DNA of 64,000 nt from Phocaeicola_A sp045647865 (GTDB lineage: Bacteria > Bacteroidota > Bacteroidia > Bacteroidales > Bacteroidaceae): contig JAZRMW010000043.1 in the NCBI GenBank assembly GCA_045647865.1, positions 1 through 64,000 of the forward strand. The letters run 5' to 3'. Positions 33,460 through 42,155 of the stretch are shown here, in pieces. The notes beneath the pieces are model-generated. The model did not search any database and had not been told where the DNA came from. It was given only the letters and a program-made list of their open reading frames with translations. The stretch's first letter is position 1, and each line of letters opens with the position of its first letter. The position numbers and the translations under genes were made by a program.

Positions 33460-35523
33460 TTACTTCTTCAACTCCGGGTAACTGATTCTCGTATGATATA
33501 CCGTCTTCAGTCTTTCTTTGAATACTCCTTTTACGATTTCGATGTCGCGGAAGGTAATAGGGCATTGGCGGAAGGCTCCATCGGCCATTTGTGTGTCAAT
33601 GAGTTTCTCCACCAAATTGCTGATGCTCTCTTCGGTGTATTCTGACAAACTTCTTGAAGCCGCCTCTACGGTATCAGCCATCATGAGGATGGCTTCTTCC
33701 TGTGTGGTGGGATTAGGACCGGGATAAGTGTAGAGGCTCTTGTCCACTTCCGTATCGGGGTGGGCATTCTGTTCGCTGATGTAGAAATACTTGGTCATTC
33801 CTAATCCGTGGTGGCTGCTGATAAAATTGCGTATCACCTTTGGCAGGTTGTGCTTGTCGGCTAACTTCAATCCGTCGGTCACGTGGCTGATGATGATGTG
33901 TGCACTCTCGGCAAAAGTCAATGTTTTGTGAGGATTCACTCCTGACTGGTTTTCGGTGAAGAAGACGGGATTCTCAATTTTACCGATGTCGTGGTAGAGT
34001 GCACCTGTTCTTACCAATTGGCTATTGGCTCCCGTTGCGCGTGCGGCTTCGGCAGCTAAGTTGGCCACTTGCAATGAGTGTTGGAAAGTGCCTGGTGCTA
34101 CTTCTGACATCTTGCGGAGCAGGGGTGTATTGATGTTGGATAACTCCACCAAAGTGACATTGCTGGTAAATCCGAATGTCTTTTCCAACATGAAGAGTAA
34201 CGGATAAGTGAACAGTAGCAGGATACCATTGATGAACAAGGATATGTACATATTTGTGTCCAACTTCGTCAAGTCATCAGTGTGGATGAGCTCGTAAGCA
34301 AAGTAAACCAACATCATGGAAAGGGTTATCAATAGGGCTGCACGCAATAACTGTGAACGTTGTGAAAGCTCGCGCAAACTATAAATACCCACCAATCCAC
34401 CAGTGAACTGTACAAGTATAAATTCGTAAGGATAGCGGAGAGCGATGGAGCAGAGTAATAGGGTGATGATGTTCGTCATGAAAGCCGTGCGCGAATCCAT
34501 GAACACCCGCACAATGATGGGAGCCATGGCGTAGGGGATGATATAGACGTTGAAGATGCTATGAGTCACCATTAGCGAAGTTAGCACGGGGAAAAATACG
34601 ATAACACCCATCAAAAGGAGAATGGTGCGGTTGCGGTCGTAGTAATCGCGACGGAAGAGGTCGAGGTATAGAATGAAACAGGTTATGAGAATGGCCACAA
34701 ACAGAATTTGTCCACTCAATGTCATACGTTTTTGAGTGTTGCTTCCGCTGCGTTTGTCTAATTCTTTACTCAATGAATTCAAAATGTTATAGGTACGCTG
34801 GTCGATGATTTCTCCACGGTCGATAATCTTTGTACCGTTGATGACCATGCCACTACTCCATGAAATACCCGAAAGTAAATCTTCGCGTGCAGCATCAGAC
34901 TTTTCCTTGTCGTAGGCGATATTGGGTGTCAGATAATCATGTAAATTGCATTGTTGCAGGATGTGGCGTTTGTATCGGGTGGTGTCTGCATAGATTAATT
35001 TCTCGTATGCCTCCTTCTCGGTGAGTAAGGAATTTGTGTTGACCGCTCGTGCTGAGTTGTTTTCCACCATCATTACGGATTGGATGCCATCGACCCGTAG
35101 TTGTTTCAATTCCTCTGTAGGAATAATTCCTTGCCGATATAATTGTTGTAGGGTACGAACTACATGATTATAATAAGGACCATCGCCTAAATGTTGTTTC
35201 AGCGAACTTCCTTCAGTATAATTCTTGCGCAACTTCGCCAATTGTTCATCTATTGCATGTTCATTTTTAGTGAAGTAGGGACGGAATTGTTTTAACACGC
35301 TGTCCTGCTCTTGTTTCACCGTTGCTTCGTCTTTATAAATGGGGAAGTCGAACGAGGCAATCAATTGGCCGTATCGCCACGGATGGTTCAGCTCGAACTG
35401 ATAGGCATAATTTTGTTCGCGTGGAAGAAAATATACCACGATGGCTATAGCGGCCAGTGCAATACCTATTCTATATAAAATACCACTACGGGTTATGGGG
35501 TGAGGGTTGTTATATCTGCTCAT
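33460..35523 (-). CDS. 7TM-HD family phosphohydrolase (PgpH-like, c-di-AMP phosphodiesterase type)
   Basis: A 687-aa membrane protein. One N-terminal membrane helix (about 15-35) is followed by an extracytoplasmic 7TMR-HDED domain (about 40-265), seven membrane helices (about 275-455) and a cytoplasmic HD domain with His511/Asp512 in ALYHDIGKIENP and a second HIIISHVTDG. In Firmicutes, PgpH with this layout hydrolyses cyclic di-AMP; that activity is inferred here. priA follows after 3 bp. Upstream is a 239-bp region divergent from gltX. Confidence 0.9.
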   Translation of the reverse strand: MSRYNNPHPITRSGILYRIGIALAAIAIVVYFLPREQNYAYQFELNHPWRYGQLIASFDFPIYKDEATVKQEQDSVLKQFRPYFTKNEHAIDEQLAKLRKNYTEGSSLKQHLGDGPYYNHVVRTLQQLYRQGIIPTEELKQLRVDGIQSVMMVENNSARAVNTNSLLTEKEAYEKLIYADTTRYKRHILQQCNLHDYLTPNIAYDKEKSDAAREDLLSGISWSSGMVINGTKIIDRGEIIDQRTYNILNSLSKELDKRSGSNTQKRMTLSGQILFVAILITCFILYLDLFRRDYYDRNRTILLLMGVIVFFPVLTSLMVTHSIFNVYIIPYAMAPIIVRVFMDSRTAFMTNIITLLLCSIALRYPYEFILVQFTGGLVGIYSLRELSQRSQLLRAALLITLSMMLVYFAYELIHTDDLTKLDTNMYISLFINGILLLFTYPLLFMLEKTFGFTSNVTLVELSNINTPLLRKMSEVAPGTFQHSLQVANLAAEAARATGANSQLVRTGALYHDIGKIENPVFFTENQSGVNPHKTLTFAESAHIIISHVTDGLKLADKHNLPKVIRNFISSHHGLGMTKYFYISEQNAHPDTEVDKSLYTYPGPNPTTQEEAILMMADTVEAASRSLSEYTEESISNLVEKLIDTQMADGAFRQCPITFRDIEIVKGVFKERLKTVYHTRISYPELKK

Positions 35524-35728
35524 GGTTCATTCATTAGTCGTTATGAAGAGTTTGGGTTTAGCAATAGGCCAACAGGCAGAGCCTGCGGTTACAGGCAAAC
35601 TCTTTTTACTCCTTAACTTTTGTTTATTAACGGTGCTAAAGTACAAAAAAAAACAATAGCTTTCCTCTTTTTATAGAGTGAAACCACTACTTCTCCCAGT
35701 TTTTTTACTTTAATTCAGGAAAAAAACG

Positions 35729-35736
35729 TATTTTTG
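35729..35736 (+). promoter_or_regulatory. gltX promoter -7 element
   Basis: TATTTTTG, 26 bp before the gltX ATG, matches TAnnTTTG. The upstream half is a T-rich tract without an exact TTTG at the usual distance. Confidence 0.6.
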
Positions 35737-35762
35737 CCGAAAATTTATACAGTTTTATCAAT

Positions 35763-37325
35763 ATGGCAGAGAGAAAAGTCCGGGTGCGTTTTGCCCCGAG
35801 TCCTACTGGTGCGTTGCATATTGGAGGTGTGCGCACTGCGTTATATAATTATTTGTTTGCCCGTCAGCATGGCGGTGAATTTATCTTCCGTATCGAGGAT
35901 ACCGACTCCAACCGTTTTGTACCCGGTGCCGAAGAGTATATCATTGAATCATTCAAGTGGTTGGGCATCAAGTTTGACGAAGGTGTCAGCTATGGTGGCA
36001 ATTATGGTCCTTACCGTCAGAGTGAGCGTCATGACATCTATAAGAAATATGTGAAAGTGTTGTTGGATGCCGGCAAGGCATACATGGCTTTTGATACTCC
36101 GGAAGAGTTGGATGCCAAACGTGCCGAGGTGCAGAACTTCCAGTACGATGCCTCTACCCGCATGTCGATGCGCAACTCGTTGGCACTACCTAAAGAAGAG
36201 GTTGACCGTCTGTTGGCTGAAGGCCATCAGTATGTGGTGCGTTTCCTTATCCAACCGGGTGAAGAGGTGCATGTGGACGACCTTATCCGTGGTGATGTGG
36301 TCATTAACTCGTCTATCCTCGACGATAAAGTGCTTTACAAGTCTGCTGACGAACTCCCCACTTACCATTTGGCTAACATCGTGGATGACCATCTGATGGA
36401 AGTGTCACATGTGATTCGTGGTGAAGAATGGTTGCCTTCGGCTCCTCTGCATGTGTTGCTTTATCGTGCTTTTGGTTGGGAAGACACCATGCCCCGTTTT
36501 GCCCATCTTCCTTTGCTGCTCAAGCCGGAAGGTAACGGAAAACTCTCCAAACGCGATGGAGACAAACTCGGATTTCCCGTATTTCCCCTCGAATGGCACG
36601 ACCCCAAGACGGGCGAAGTATCTTCCGGTTATCGTGAAGCCGGATATTTGCCCGAAGCCTTTATCAACTTCTTGGCTTTGCTCGGATGGAATCCGGGAAA
36701 CGATCAGGAAATCATGTCGCTCGACGAGATGGTGCAACTCTTCGACCTCAGCAAGTGTTCAAAGAGTGGTGCACGTTTCGACTATGTCAAGGGCATTTGG
36801 TTCAATCATCAGTATCTCCTTCGTCAGGCCGACATTGACTGGACACCCGAGTTCGACAAGATTCTTCGGGCCAACGGTATTGAGTCAACACCTGAACGTG
36901 AAGCGCAGGTGGTAGCCATGATGAAGCAGAAGGTGGTAGAATACACCGACAAGTTGGGTAACAAGAAGAAACGTAACATCAGTTTTGTCAGTGACCTGTG
37001 GCCACTCTGCGATTTCTTCTTCTTGGCTCCTCAGACTTATGACAAAGAGGGAGACAAGTTTATCCGCAAGAACTGGAAGGAGGGTACGGCCGCTGAAATG
37101 ACCGAATTGGCAGACCTGCTTGAGGGGTTGGCAGATTTTTCTCTCGAATCACTCAAACAAGCAGTAGATTCTTGGGCTGAAGCTGGAGAAAAGAAACCTT
37201 GGAATCCTTGGCGTGTATGCCTTGTAGGTACAGGACAGGGTCCTGATATGTATGAACTTGCTGCTTTCCTTGGCAAGGAAGAAACTGTTAACCGTATGCG
37301 TAAAGCCGTAGCAATGCTTGCTTAA
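35763..37325 (+). CDS. gltX: Glutamyl-tRNA synthetase
   Basis: A 520-aa class I synthetase that charges tRNA-Glu. PSPTGALHIGG at 12-22 is the HIGH motif, and KLSKRDG from residue 260 is the KMSKS motif. FRIEDTDSNR and RGEEWLPSAPLH are also characteristic. The C-terminal anticodon-binding part ends AVAMLA. A strong -7 element lies upstream. The start MAERKVRVRFAPSPTG is standard. It is followed by a nested dyad repeat and waaA on the same strand. Confidence 0.96.
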   Translation: MAERKVRVRFAPSPTGALHIGGVRTALYNYLFARQHGGEFIFRIEDTDSNRFVPGAEEYIIESFKWLGIKFDEGVSYGGNYGPYRQSERHDIYKKYVKVLLDAGKAYMAFDTPEELDAKRAEVQNFQYDASTRMSMRNSLALPKEEVDRLLAEGHQYVVRFLIQPGEEVHVDDLIRGDVVINSSILDDKVLYKSADELPTYHLANIVDDHLMEVSHVIRGEEWLPSAPLHVLLYRAFGWEDTMPRFAHLPLLLKPEGNGKLSKRDGDKLGFPVFPLEWHDPKTGEVSSGYREAGYLPEAFINFLALLGWNPGNDQEIMSLDEMVQLFDLSKCSKSGARFDYVKGIWFNHQYLLRQADIDWTPEFDKILRANGIESTPEREAQVVAMMKQKVVEYTDKLGNKKKRNISFVSDLWPLCDFFFLAPQTYDKEGDKFIRKNWKEGTAAEMTELADLLEGLADFSLESLKQAVDSWAEAGEKKPWNPWRVCLVGTGQGPDMYELAAFLGKEETVNRMRKAVAMLA

Positions 37326-37332
37326 TAGTTGA

Positions 37333-37438
37333 AGGAGTTCAGGGGCTCAGTAGTTATAGGAGTTCAGACAAGACTCCTAAATGATGATAGGTGAAACTAT
37401 TGTCTGAACTTCTGAATTTCTGTAACTCCTGAACTCCT
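37333..37438. repeat. Nested dyad repeat, AGGAGTTCAG family
   Basis: The outer arms AGGAGTTCAGG (37333-37343) and CCTGAACTCCT (37428-37438) pair exactly. The inner arms GGAGTTCAGACAA (37359-37371) and TTGTCTGAACTTC (37400-37412) pair with one mismatch. It fills the gap between gltX and waaA. Words of the same family recur at about 46,995-47,040. Confidence 0.65.
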
Positions 37439-37450
37439 AAATTAAGATTT

Positions 37451-38677
37451 ATGTACAACATAGCGATTTATCTCTACCTGTTGGCCGTCAAGTTTGTAGG
37501 TCTTTTTAACAAGAAGGTCAAACTGATGCGTAAGGGACACAAAGAGGTGTTCGATATTTTGCGTAAGCAGATTGATAAGGATGCACAATACCTGTGGTTT
37601 CATGCCGCTTCGTTGGGCGAGTTTGAGCAAGGTCGTCCTTTGATTGAGCGCATTCGCAAAGCTCATCCCCAGTACAAGATTCTATTGACCTTCTTTTCTC
37701 CCTCAGGATATGAAGTGCGCAAGAACTATGAAGGAGCCGATGTTATTTGCTACCTTCCTTTTGACACTCCGCGCAATGTACGTCGTTTTCTCGACTTGGC
37801 CCGTCCGTCGATGGCCTTCTTCATTAAATATGAGTTTTGGCAGAACTACATGAAGGGACTCCAGCGTAGAGGTATCCCTACGTACAGTGTTTCTTCCATC
37901 TTCCGTCCCAATCAGGTCTTTTTCCGTTGGTTTGGCGGACGATATTATAAGGTGTTGACCCGCATTACCCACTTTTTTGTACAAAACGAAGAATCTGTCC
38001 GTTTGTTGGCTTCGCGTGGCATTACCAACGTTACCGTAGTGGGTGATACCCGTTTCGACCGAGTGCTGGAAATAAATCAAGCTGCCAAGCAACTTCCTTT
38101 AGTGGAGCGATTTAAGGGTGATTGCGCTCGTGTACTTGTGGCCGGAAGCTCTTGGCAACCTGATGAAGAACTCTTTATCGACTATTTCAATCGTCATCCT
38201 GAGATGAAACTTATCATTGCTCCTCATGTGGTGAATGACAACCATCTGGCTTGGATTGAGAACAAACTCAACCGTCCTTCTATACGTTACACCCGTGCTT
38301 TGGGAACAAGGGTTGACTTTTCGCGAGTGGATTGCCTTATCATTGATTGTTACGGCCTGCTTTCATCCATCTATCGCTATGGTGAGATATCCTATGTAGG
38401 TGGTGGTTTTGGAGTGGGTATCCATAATGTGTTGGAGGCTGCTGTTTATGGCATACCCGTGCTTTTCGGACCCAATAACCAACGTTTCCGTGAGGCCCGT
38501 CAGTTGTTGGCTGAAGGCGGTGGTTTCGAGGTTCATGACATCACGGACTTTTCTGCTACGATGGATCGTTTCCTTACCGATGAGGCTTTCCTTCGTCAGA
38601 GTGGTGAATGCGCAGGAAACTATGTCAAGGATAATGCTGGTGCAGCCGATGCGGTGCTGAAAGCAATTAATTTATAA
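37451..38677 (+). CDS. waaA: 3-deoxy-D-manno-octulosonic acid (KDO) transferase
   Basis: A 408-aa GT30 enzyme that adds KDO to lipid A precursor at the inner membrane. A short hydrophobic N-terminus (about 1-20) anchors it. WFHAASLGEFEQGRPLI (about 49-65) contains the conserved catalytic Glu region, and GGGFGVGIHNVLEAAVYGIPVLFGP (about 318-342 in two parts) is the CMP-KDO binding signature. Length is typical for Bacteroidetes. Its 3' end overlaps that of the thioesterase gene on the opposite strand by 6 bp. Confidence 0.93.
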   Translation: MYNIAIYLYLLAVKFVGLFNKKVKLMRKGHKEVFDILRKQIDKDAQYLWFHAASLGEFEQGRPLIERIRKAHPQYKILLTFFSPSGYEVRKNYEGADVICYLPFDTPRNVRRFLDLARPSMAFFIKYEFWQNYMKGLQRRGIPTYSVSSIFRPNQVFFRWFGGRYYKVLTRITHFFVQNEESVRLLASRGITNVTVVGDTRFDRVLEINQAAKQLPLVERFKGDCARVLVAGSSWQPDEELFIDYFNRHPEMKLIIAPHVVNDNHLAWIENKLNRPSIRYTRALGTRVDFSRVDCLIIDCYGLLSSIYRYGEISYVGGGFGVGIHNVLEAAVYGIPVLFGPNNQRFREARQLLAEGGGFEVHDITDFSATMDRFLTDEAFLRQSGECAGNYVKDNAGAADAVLKAINL

Positions 38678-39061
38678 TCCTTTCCGATATCCGGAAGATG
38701 TAAAGGCGGCCAACAGGTCGCCTTTTTCGTTGGTGACTTGTACAGTAATATATGGTACACGCGGATGATTCATCACTTCGGTGGCTTCAGCGTATAGCGT
38801 TTCGCCCTCTTTGGCTGAGTGGATGAAGGTGATGTTGGCTGTGATGGAGAAGGTCAACTGTCCGTGGCTGTTAGCTACTGCTGCACAGGTGAAGTCAGCC
38901 AAGGTAAATAAGGCTCCTCCTTGGCATACGCCTCCAGCATTCAGGTGTTCTTTGGTCACTACCATTCGTGCTTTTGCTTTTCCTTCCTTAACTTCCAATA
39001 ATTCTATGCCTGCGTTTAAGGCAAATCGGTCATTCTTTAGGAAATCTTTAATGTTTGTCAT
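38672..39061 (-). CDS. PaaI-type hotdog thioesterase
   Basis: A 129-aa 4HBT/PaaI-family protein. HLNAGGVCQGGALFTLADF (about 44-62) is the family hallmark, in which Asn and the helix after QGG shape the active site and Asp61 is the likely base. It hydrolyses acyl-CoA thioesters; substrate is not predictable. It is convergent with waaA and divergent from the GH43 gene. Length and start MTNIKDFLKNDRFALN are normal. Confidence 0.88.
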   Translation of the reverse strand: MTNIKDFLKNDRFALNAGIELLEVKEGKAKARMVVTKEHLNAGGVCQGGALFTLADFTCAAVANSHGQLTFSITANITFIHSAKEGETLYAEATEVMNHPRVPYITVQVTNEKGDLLAAFTSSGYRKGL

Positions 39062-39133
39062 TGTACCATCCTTTTTTAGTTGCGAAAGTACGCATTTTTT
39101 GTTGAAAAATACGGTTTGTAAGTATCAAATTTG

Positions 39134-39141
39134 TATCTTTG
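39134..39141 (+). promoter_or_regulatory. Promoter -7 element of the GH43 gene
   Basis: TATCTTTG, 35 bp before the ATG at 39177. A TTTG lies 15 bp upstream at 39115-39118, shorter than the usual 19-20 bp, so regulated use is possible. Confidence 0.5.
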
Positions 39142-39176
39142 CCCACAAAGAACAAAAGCATTAACTATATACTGGT

Positions 39177-42050
39177 ATGTTAGGGAATAGATTCAGACAT
39201 TGTTTGTTGGTAGCTGTGGCGATGGTTGCGGCACTGACTGTATCGGCTCAAGAATTGGTGGAGATGACCACAACGCAAGCCAAGAATTATTACAAGAATG
39301 TGAACCGTAAGCGGGTGACTTGTCACGATCCTTCAGTAGTGTGGGAACCGACAAAACAGAAATATTATATCTTCGGAAGTCATTTGGCGATGGCTTCAAC
39401 AAGCGATTTGCAGAACTGGACTTCGTTTCGTGCTCCGTGGGGAGCGGTACAGGCAGATGGTACAGTCAAATCAGGTGTGAGCAATGCAGAAGCATTTGCA
39501 ACCCATCAGGTGAAGACCGTAAAGATTGGTGGAGAGGATGTGGCATTCGGAAACTTTAATGTACACGATTGGTCGGCTGCTTATGGTAACGGATATAATA
39601 TCAATGGCAACCTGTGGGCCCCGGATGTCATCTATCTGGAGAAGATGAAGAAATGGTGCATGTATATGAGTGTGAACGGGCCTACATGGAATTCGTCTAT
39701 CGTTTTGCTGACGTCAGACAATATCGAAGGTCCTTATGTGTATCAGGGACCTGTAGTGTTCAGTGGATTCTTCAACACGAACAATGCAACCATTACCTAC
39801 AAGAATACGGACTTGGAACTGGTGATTGGCAAACAGAACAGTTTGCCTGCCCGTTATAATCATGGACAGAGTTCTTCATGGGGAGAAACATGGGGTGACT
39901 ATATGCCGCACTGTATCGACCCTTGTGTGTTCTATGATGAAGAGGGACAGTTGTGGATGAGTTATGGTTCATGGTCTGGAGGTATTTGGATGTTGAAATT
40001 GGATGATGAGACAGGATTGCGTGACTACGATGTAACCTATTCATTGACCGGTTCGGGAAAGAATATTAGCAGTGATCCATATTTCGGAAAGAAGATTGCC
40101 GGTGGATATTATGTATCGGGCGAAGCATCTTACATCGAATATATAGGAGAATACTATTACCTGTTTATGTCATACGGAGGATTGGAGTCAACTGGTGGGT
40201 ATCAGATGCGTGTTTTCCGCTCCAAGAATCCCGATGGTCCTTACTTGGACGGTCAGAATCGTAATGCTATTTTTGATCGGTATGTATTGAATTTTGGTGT
40301 CAATGCTGACCGACGAGGACAATTGATTATGGGATCTTACGACAAATGGGGATTGATGGAAAAAGGTGAATTGGCGCAGGGACACAACAGTGTGATTGCA
40401 GCTCCCGATGGCCGCTCGTATCTGGTGTATCATACCCGCTTCAATGACGGTTCGGAGGGACATCAAGTGCGTACCCACCAACTCTATGTCAACAAGAACG
40501 GTTGGCTTGTGGCATCGCCTTTTGAATATAGTGGAGGCACGACTACCGATGCCGATATTGCATCAAAGAATATCATTCCTACGGAACAAATCCCTGGAAA
40601 ATACAGTCTTCTTGTTCATAGTTATTCGCTGGACCATGCGGAACGTGAAGTTGTTACACCCGTAGAGATTACATTGAGTTCTGATGGTAAAGTGAGTGGA
40701 GCCTACACCGGTACATGGAAGGTAGAGGAGGGAAACAGTTACTTCACTATCATTTTAGGTGGAGTGGCATATAACGGTGTATTGGTGGATGAGCAGATGG
40801 ATGTAAAGAGCCTCCGTGCCATCACTTTTACGACTTGTACCTCAAGCGGAGTACATGCGTGGGGATACAAATTACGTGACGACTATGCTTTGGCTTACCA
40901 ACTCAATAATCAGAAGGAACCGGTAACGAACGGTCAAAATGTTTCTACGCATTTGGATTTTGAAAGCTTGTTGGTAAGTGATGGTGTGAAGATGGAATGG
41001 ACTAGTAGTCAGCCGGATATTCTTTCAGAGACCGGTCGTTATAATCCGATAGGATATACTGAAGATGTACCTGTTGAATTGGGAGTGCGTCTTTCTGCTG
41101 GAAATTATTTCTGGCAGCAGAACTATTCTGTAACGGCTAAGGCTGAAACTCTTCCTACGGCTGATTGGTTGTCCGGTATAGTGGGGCATTATGCTTTCGA
41201 TAGCACGGTGACGGTCAACAGTGTGGATTCTACCCAACGGGTGTTGTTGATGATGGCTGGTACAAATAAGAGACCTACGTTGAATACTGATGGTAACCGC
41301 AATGGTAAGGTCATTCATTTGACTGCAGGAGGAAATAAAAACGAAAGTTTTGCACGAATTCCCAATCCGCTTCAGGGAGCAGAACTTACCGATGGATTTA
41401 CAATTTCGTTTTGGGTAAAACGGATGGATAATAATGTTTGGGATGCGCTCTTCTCGTTTTATAATGCCGCAGAGCAGTCACGCCTGTATATGACGGGAGG
41501 TGCATATGTAGGTTATAACAACAATGCGGGAAATTGGATAGATATCAATCATCCCAACTCCTATAAATCCGTGAAAATTTCTACTGGGACATGGCATTTG
41601 GTAAACGTTGCTGTCAGTCGGAGTGCTGCCCAAGGTGTCAAGGTTTATGTGGATGGTATGGCTATCAGTGATGGAATCTATAAGGGTTCGCTCAATGGAA
41701 AGGATGTCAATAAGGCTGCTTTGTATGACTATAACCTGCTTGTTGACCATGTAGCCAACAGTCCACTGCTCTATTTGGGTTATGGCTCTTTCTGGGGAAC
41801 ACCGGATGTGTACATGGATGAAGTGGTTGTACACGACCGTGTGTTGTCATTCTTGGAAATCCGCGCATTGAACCAGATGATGAACCGTGTATTTGACATT
41901 GGTGAAGCGGCAGATATCGAATATGTACCTATGGATGAACCTGTAATTCGTCCTATGGACAATGTTATATATGACCTCAGTGGGCGCCGTGTAGAAAAAC
42001 CTGTTAGAGGTGTTTATATACGGAATGGTAAGAAATTTGTAGTGAAGTGA
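39177..42050 (+). CDS. Secreted GH43 endo-arabinanase-like enzyme with LamG domain
   Basis: A 957-aa protein with signal peptide MLGNRFRHCLLVAVAMVAAL cleaved near SAQE. Residues about 45-440 form the five-bladed propeller of GH43: Asp51 in CHDPS is the likely base, NLWAPDV holds the second Asp, and GEASYIE (about 318) offers the acid Glu; HCIDPCVF and HNSVIAAPDGR are also typical of arabinanases. Residues about 460-575 resemble the small beta domain after the propeller in these enzymes. A LamG-like domain (about 665-905) with HYAFDSTVTVNS and DEVVVHDRVLS follows. The tail VIYDLSGRRVEKPVRGVYIR is the sorting-type end. It would cut alpha-1,5-arabinan of pectin outside the cytoplasm. No SusC/SusD genes lie nearby. 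Confidence 0.88.
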   Translation: MLGNRFRHCLLVAVAMVAALTVSAQELVEMTTTQAKNYYKNVNRKRVTCHDPSVVWEPTKQKYYIFGSHLAMASTSDLQNWTSFRAPWGAVQADGTVKSGVSNAEAFATHQVKTVKIGGEDVAFGNFNVHDWSAAYGNGYNINGNLWAPDVIYLEKMKKWCMYMSVNGPTWNSSIVLLTSDNIEGPYVYQGPVVFSGFFNTNNATITYKNTDLELVIGKQNSLPARYNHGQSSSWGETWGDYMPHCIDPCVFYDEEGQLWMSYGSWSGGIWMLKLDDETGLRDYDVTYSLTGSGKNISSDPYFGKKIAGGYYVSGEASYIEYIGEYYYLFMSYGGLESTGGYQMRVFRSKNPDGPYLDGQNRNAIFDRYVLNFGVNADRRGQLIMGSYDKWGLMEKGELAQGHNSVIAAPDGRSYLVYHTRFNDGSEGHQVRTHQLYVNKNGWLVASPFEYSGGTTTDADIASKNIIPTEQIPGKYSLLVHSYSLDHAEREVVTPVEITLSSDGKVSGAYTGTWKVEEGNSYFTIILGGVAYNGVLVDEQMDVKSLRAITFTTCTSSGVHAWGYKLRDDYALAYQLNNQKEPVTNGQNVSTHLDFESLLVSDGVKMEWTSSQPDILSETGRYNPIGYTEDVPVELGVRLSAGNYFWQQNYSVTAKAETLPTADWLSGIVGHYAFDSTVTVNSVDSTQRVLLMMAGTNKRPTLNTDGNRNGKVIHLTAGGNKNESFARIPNPLQGAELTDGFTISFWVKRMDNNVWDALFSFYNAAEQSRLYMTGGAYVGYNNNAGNWIDINHPNSYKSVKISTGTWHLVNVAVSRSAAQGVKVYVDGMAISDGIYKGSLNGKDVNKAALYDYNLLVDHVANSPLLYLGYGSFWGTPDVYMDEVVVHDRVLSFLEIRALNQMMNRVFDIGEAADIEYVPMDEPVIRPMDNVIYDLSGRRVEKPVRGVYIRNGKKFVVK

Positions 42051-42155
42051 TGAGTCAGGCACGGATTTTCGCTTGAGTAATGTGAAAAAAACGTGCCTAA
42101 ATGTAAGGAATTTCTTTATGTTTGTGGCTGATAATTCATTTAATGATAATGATAA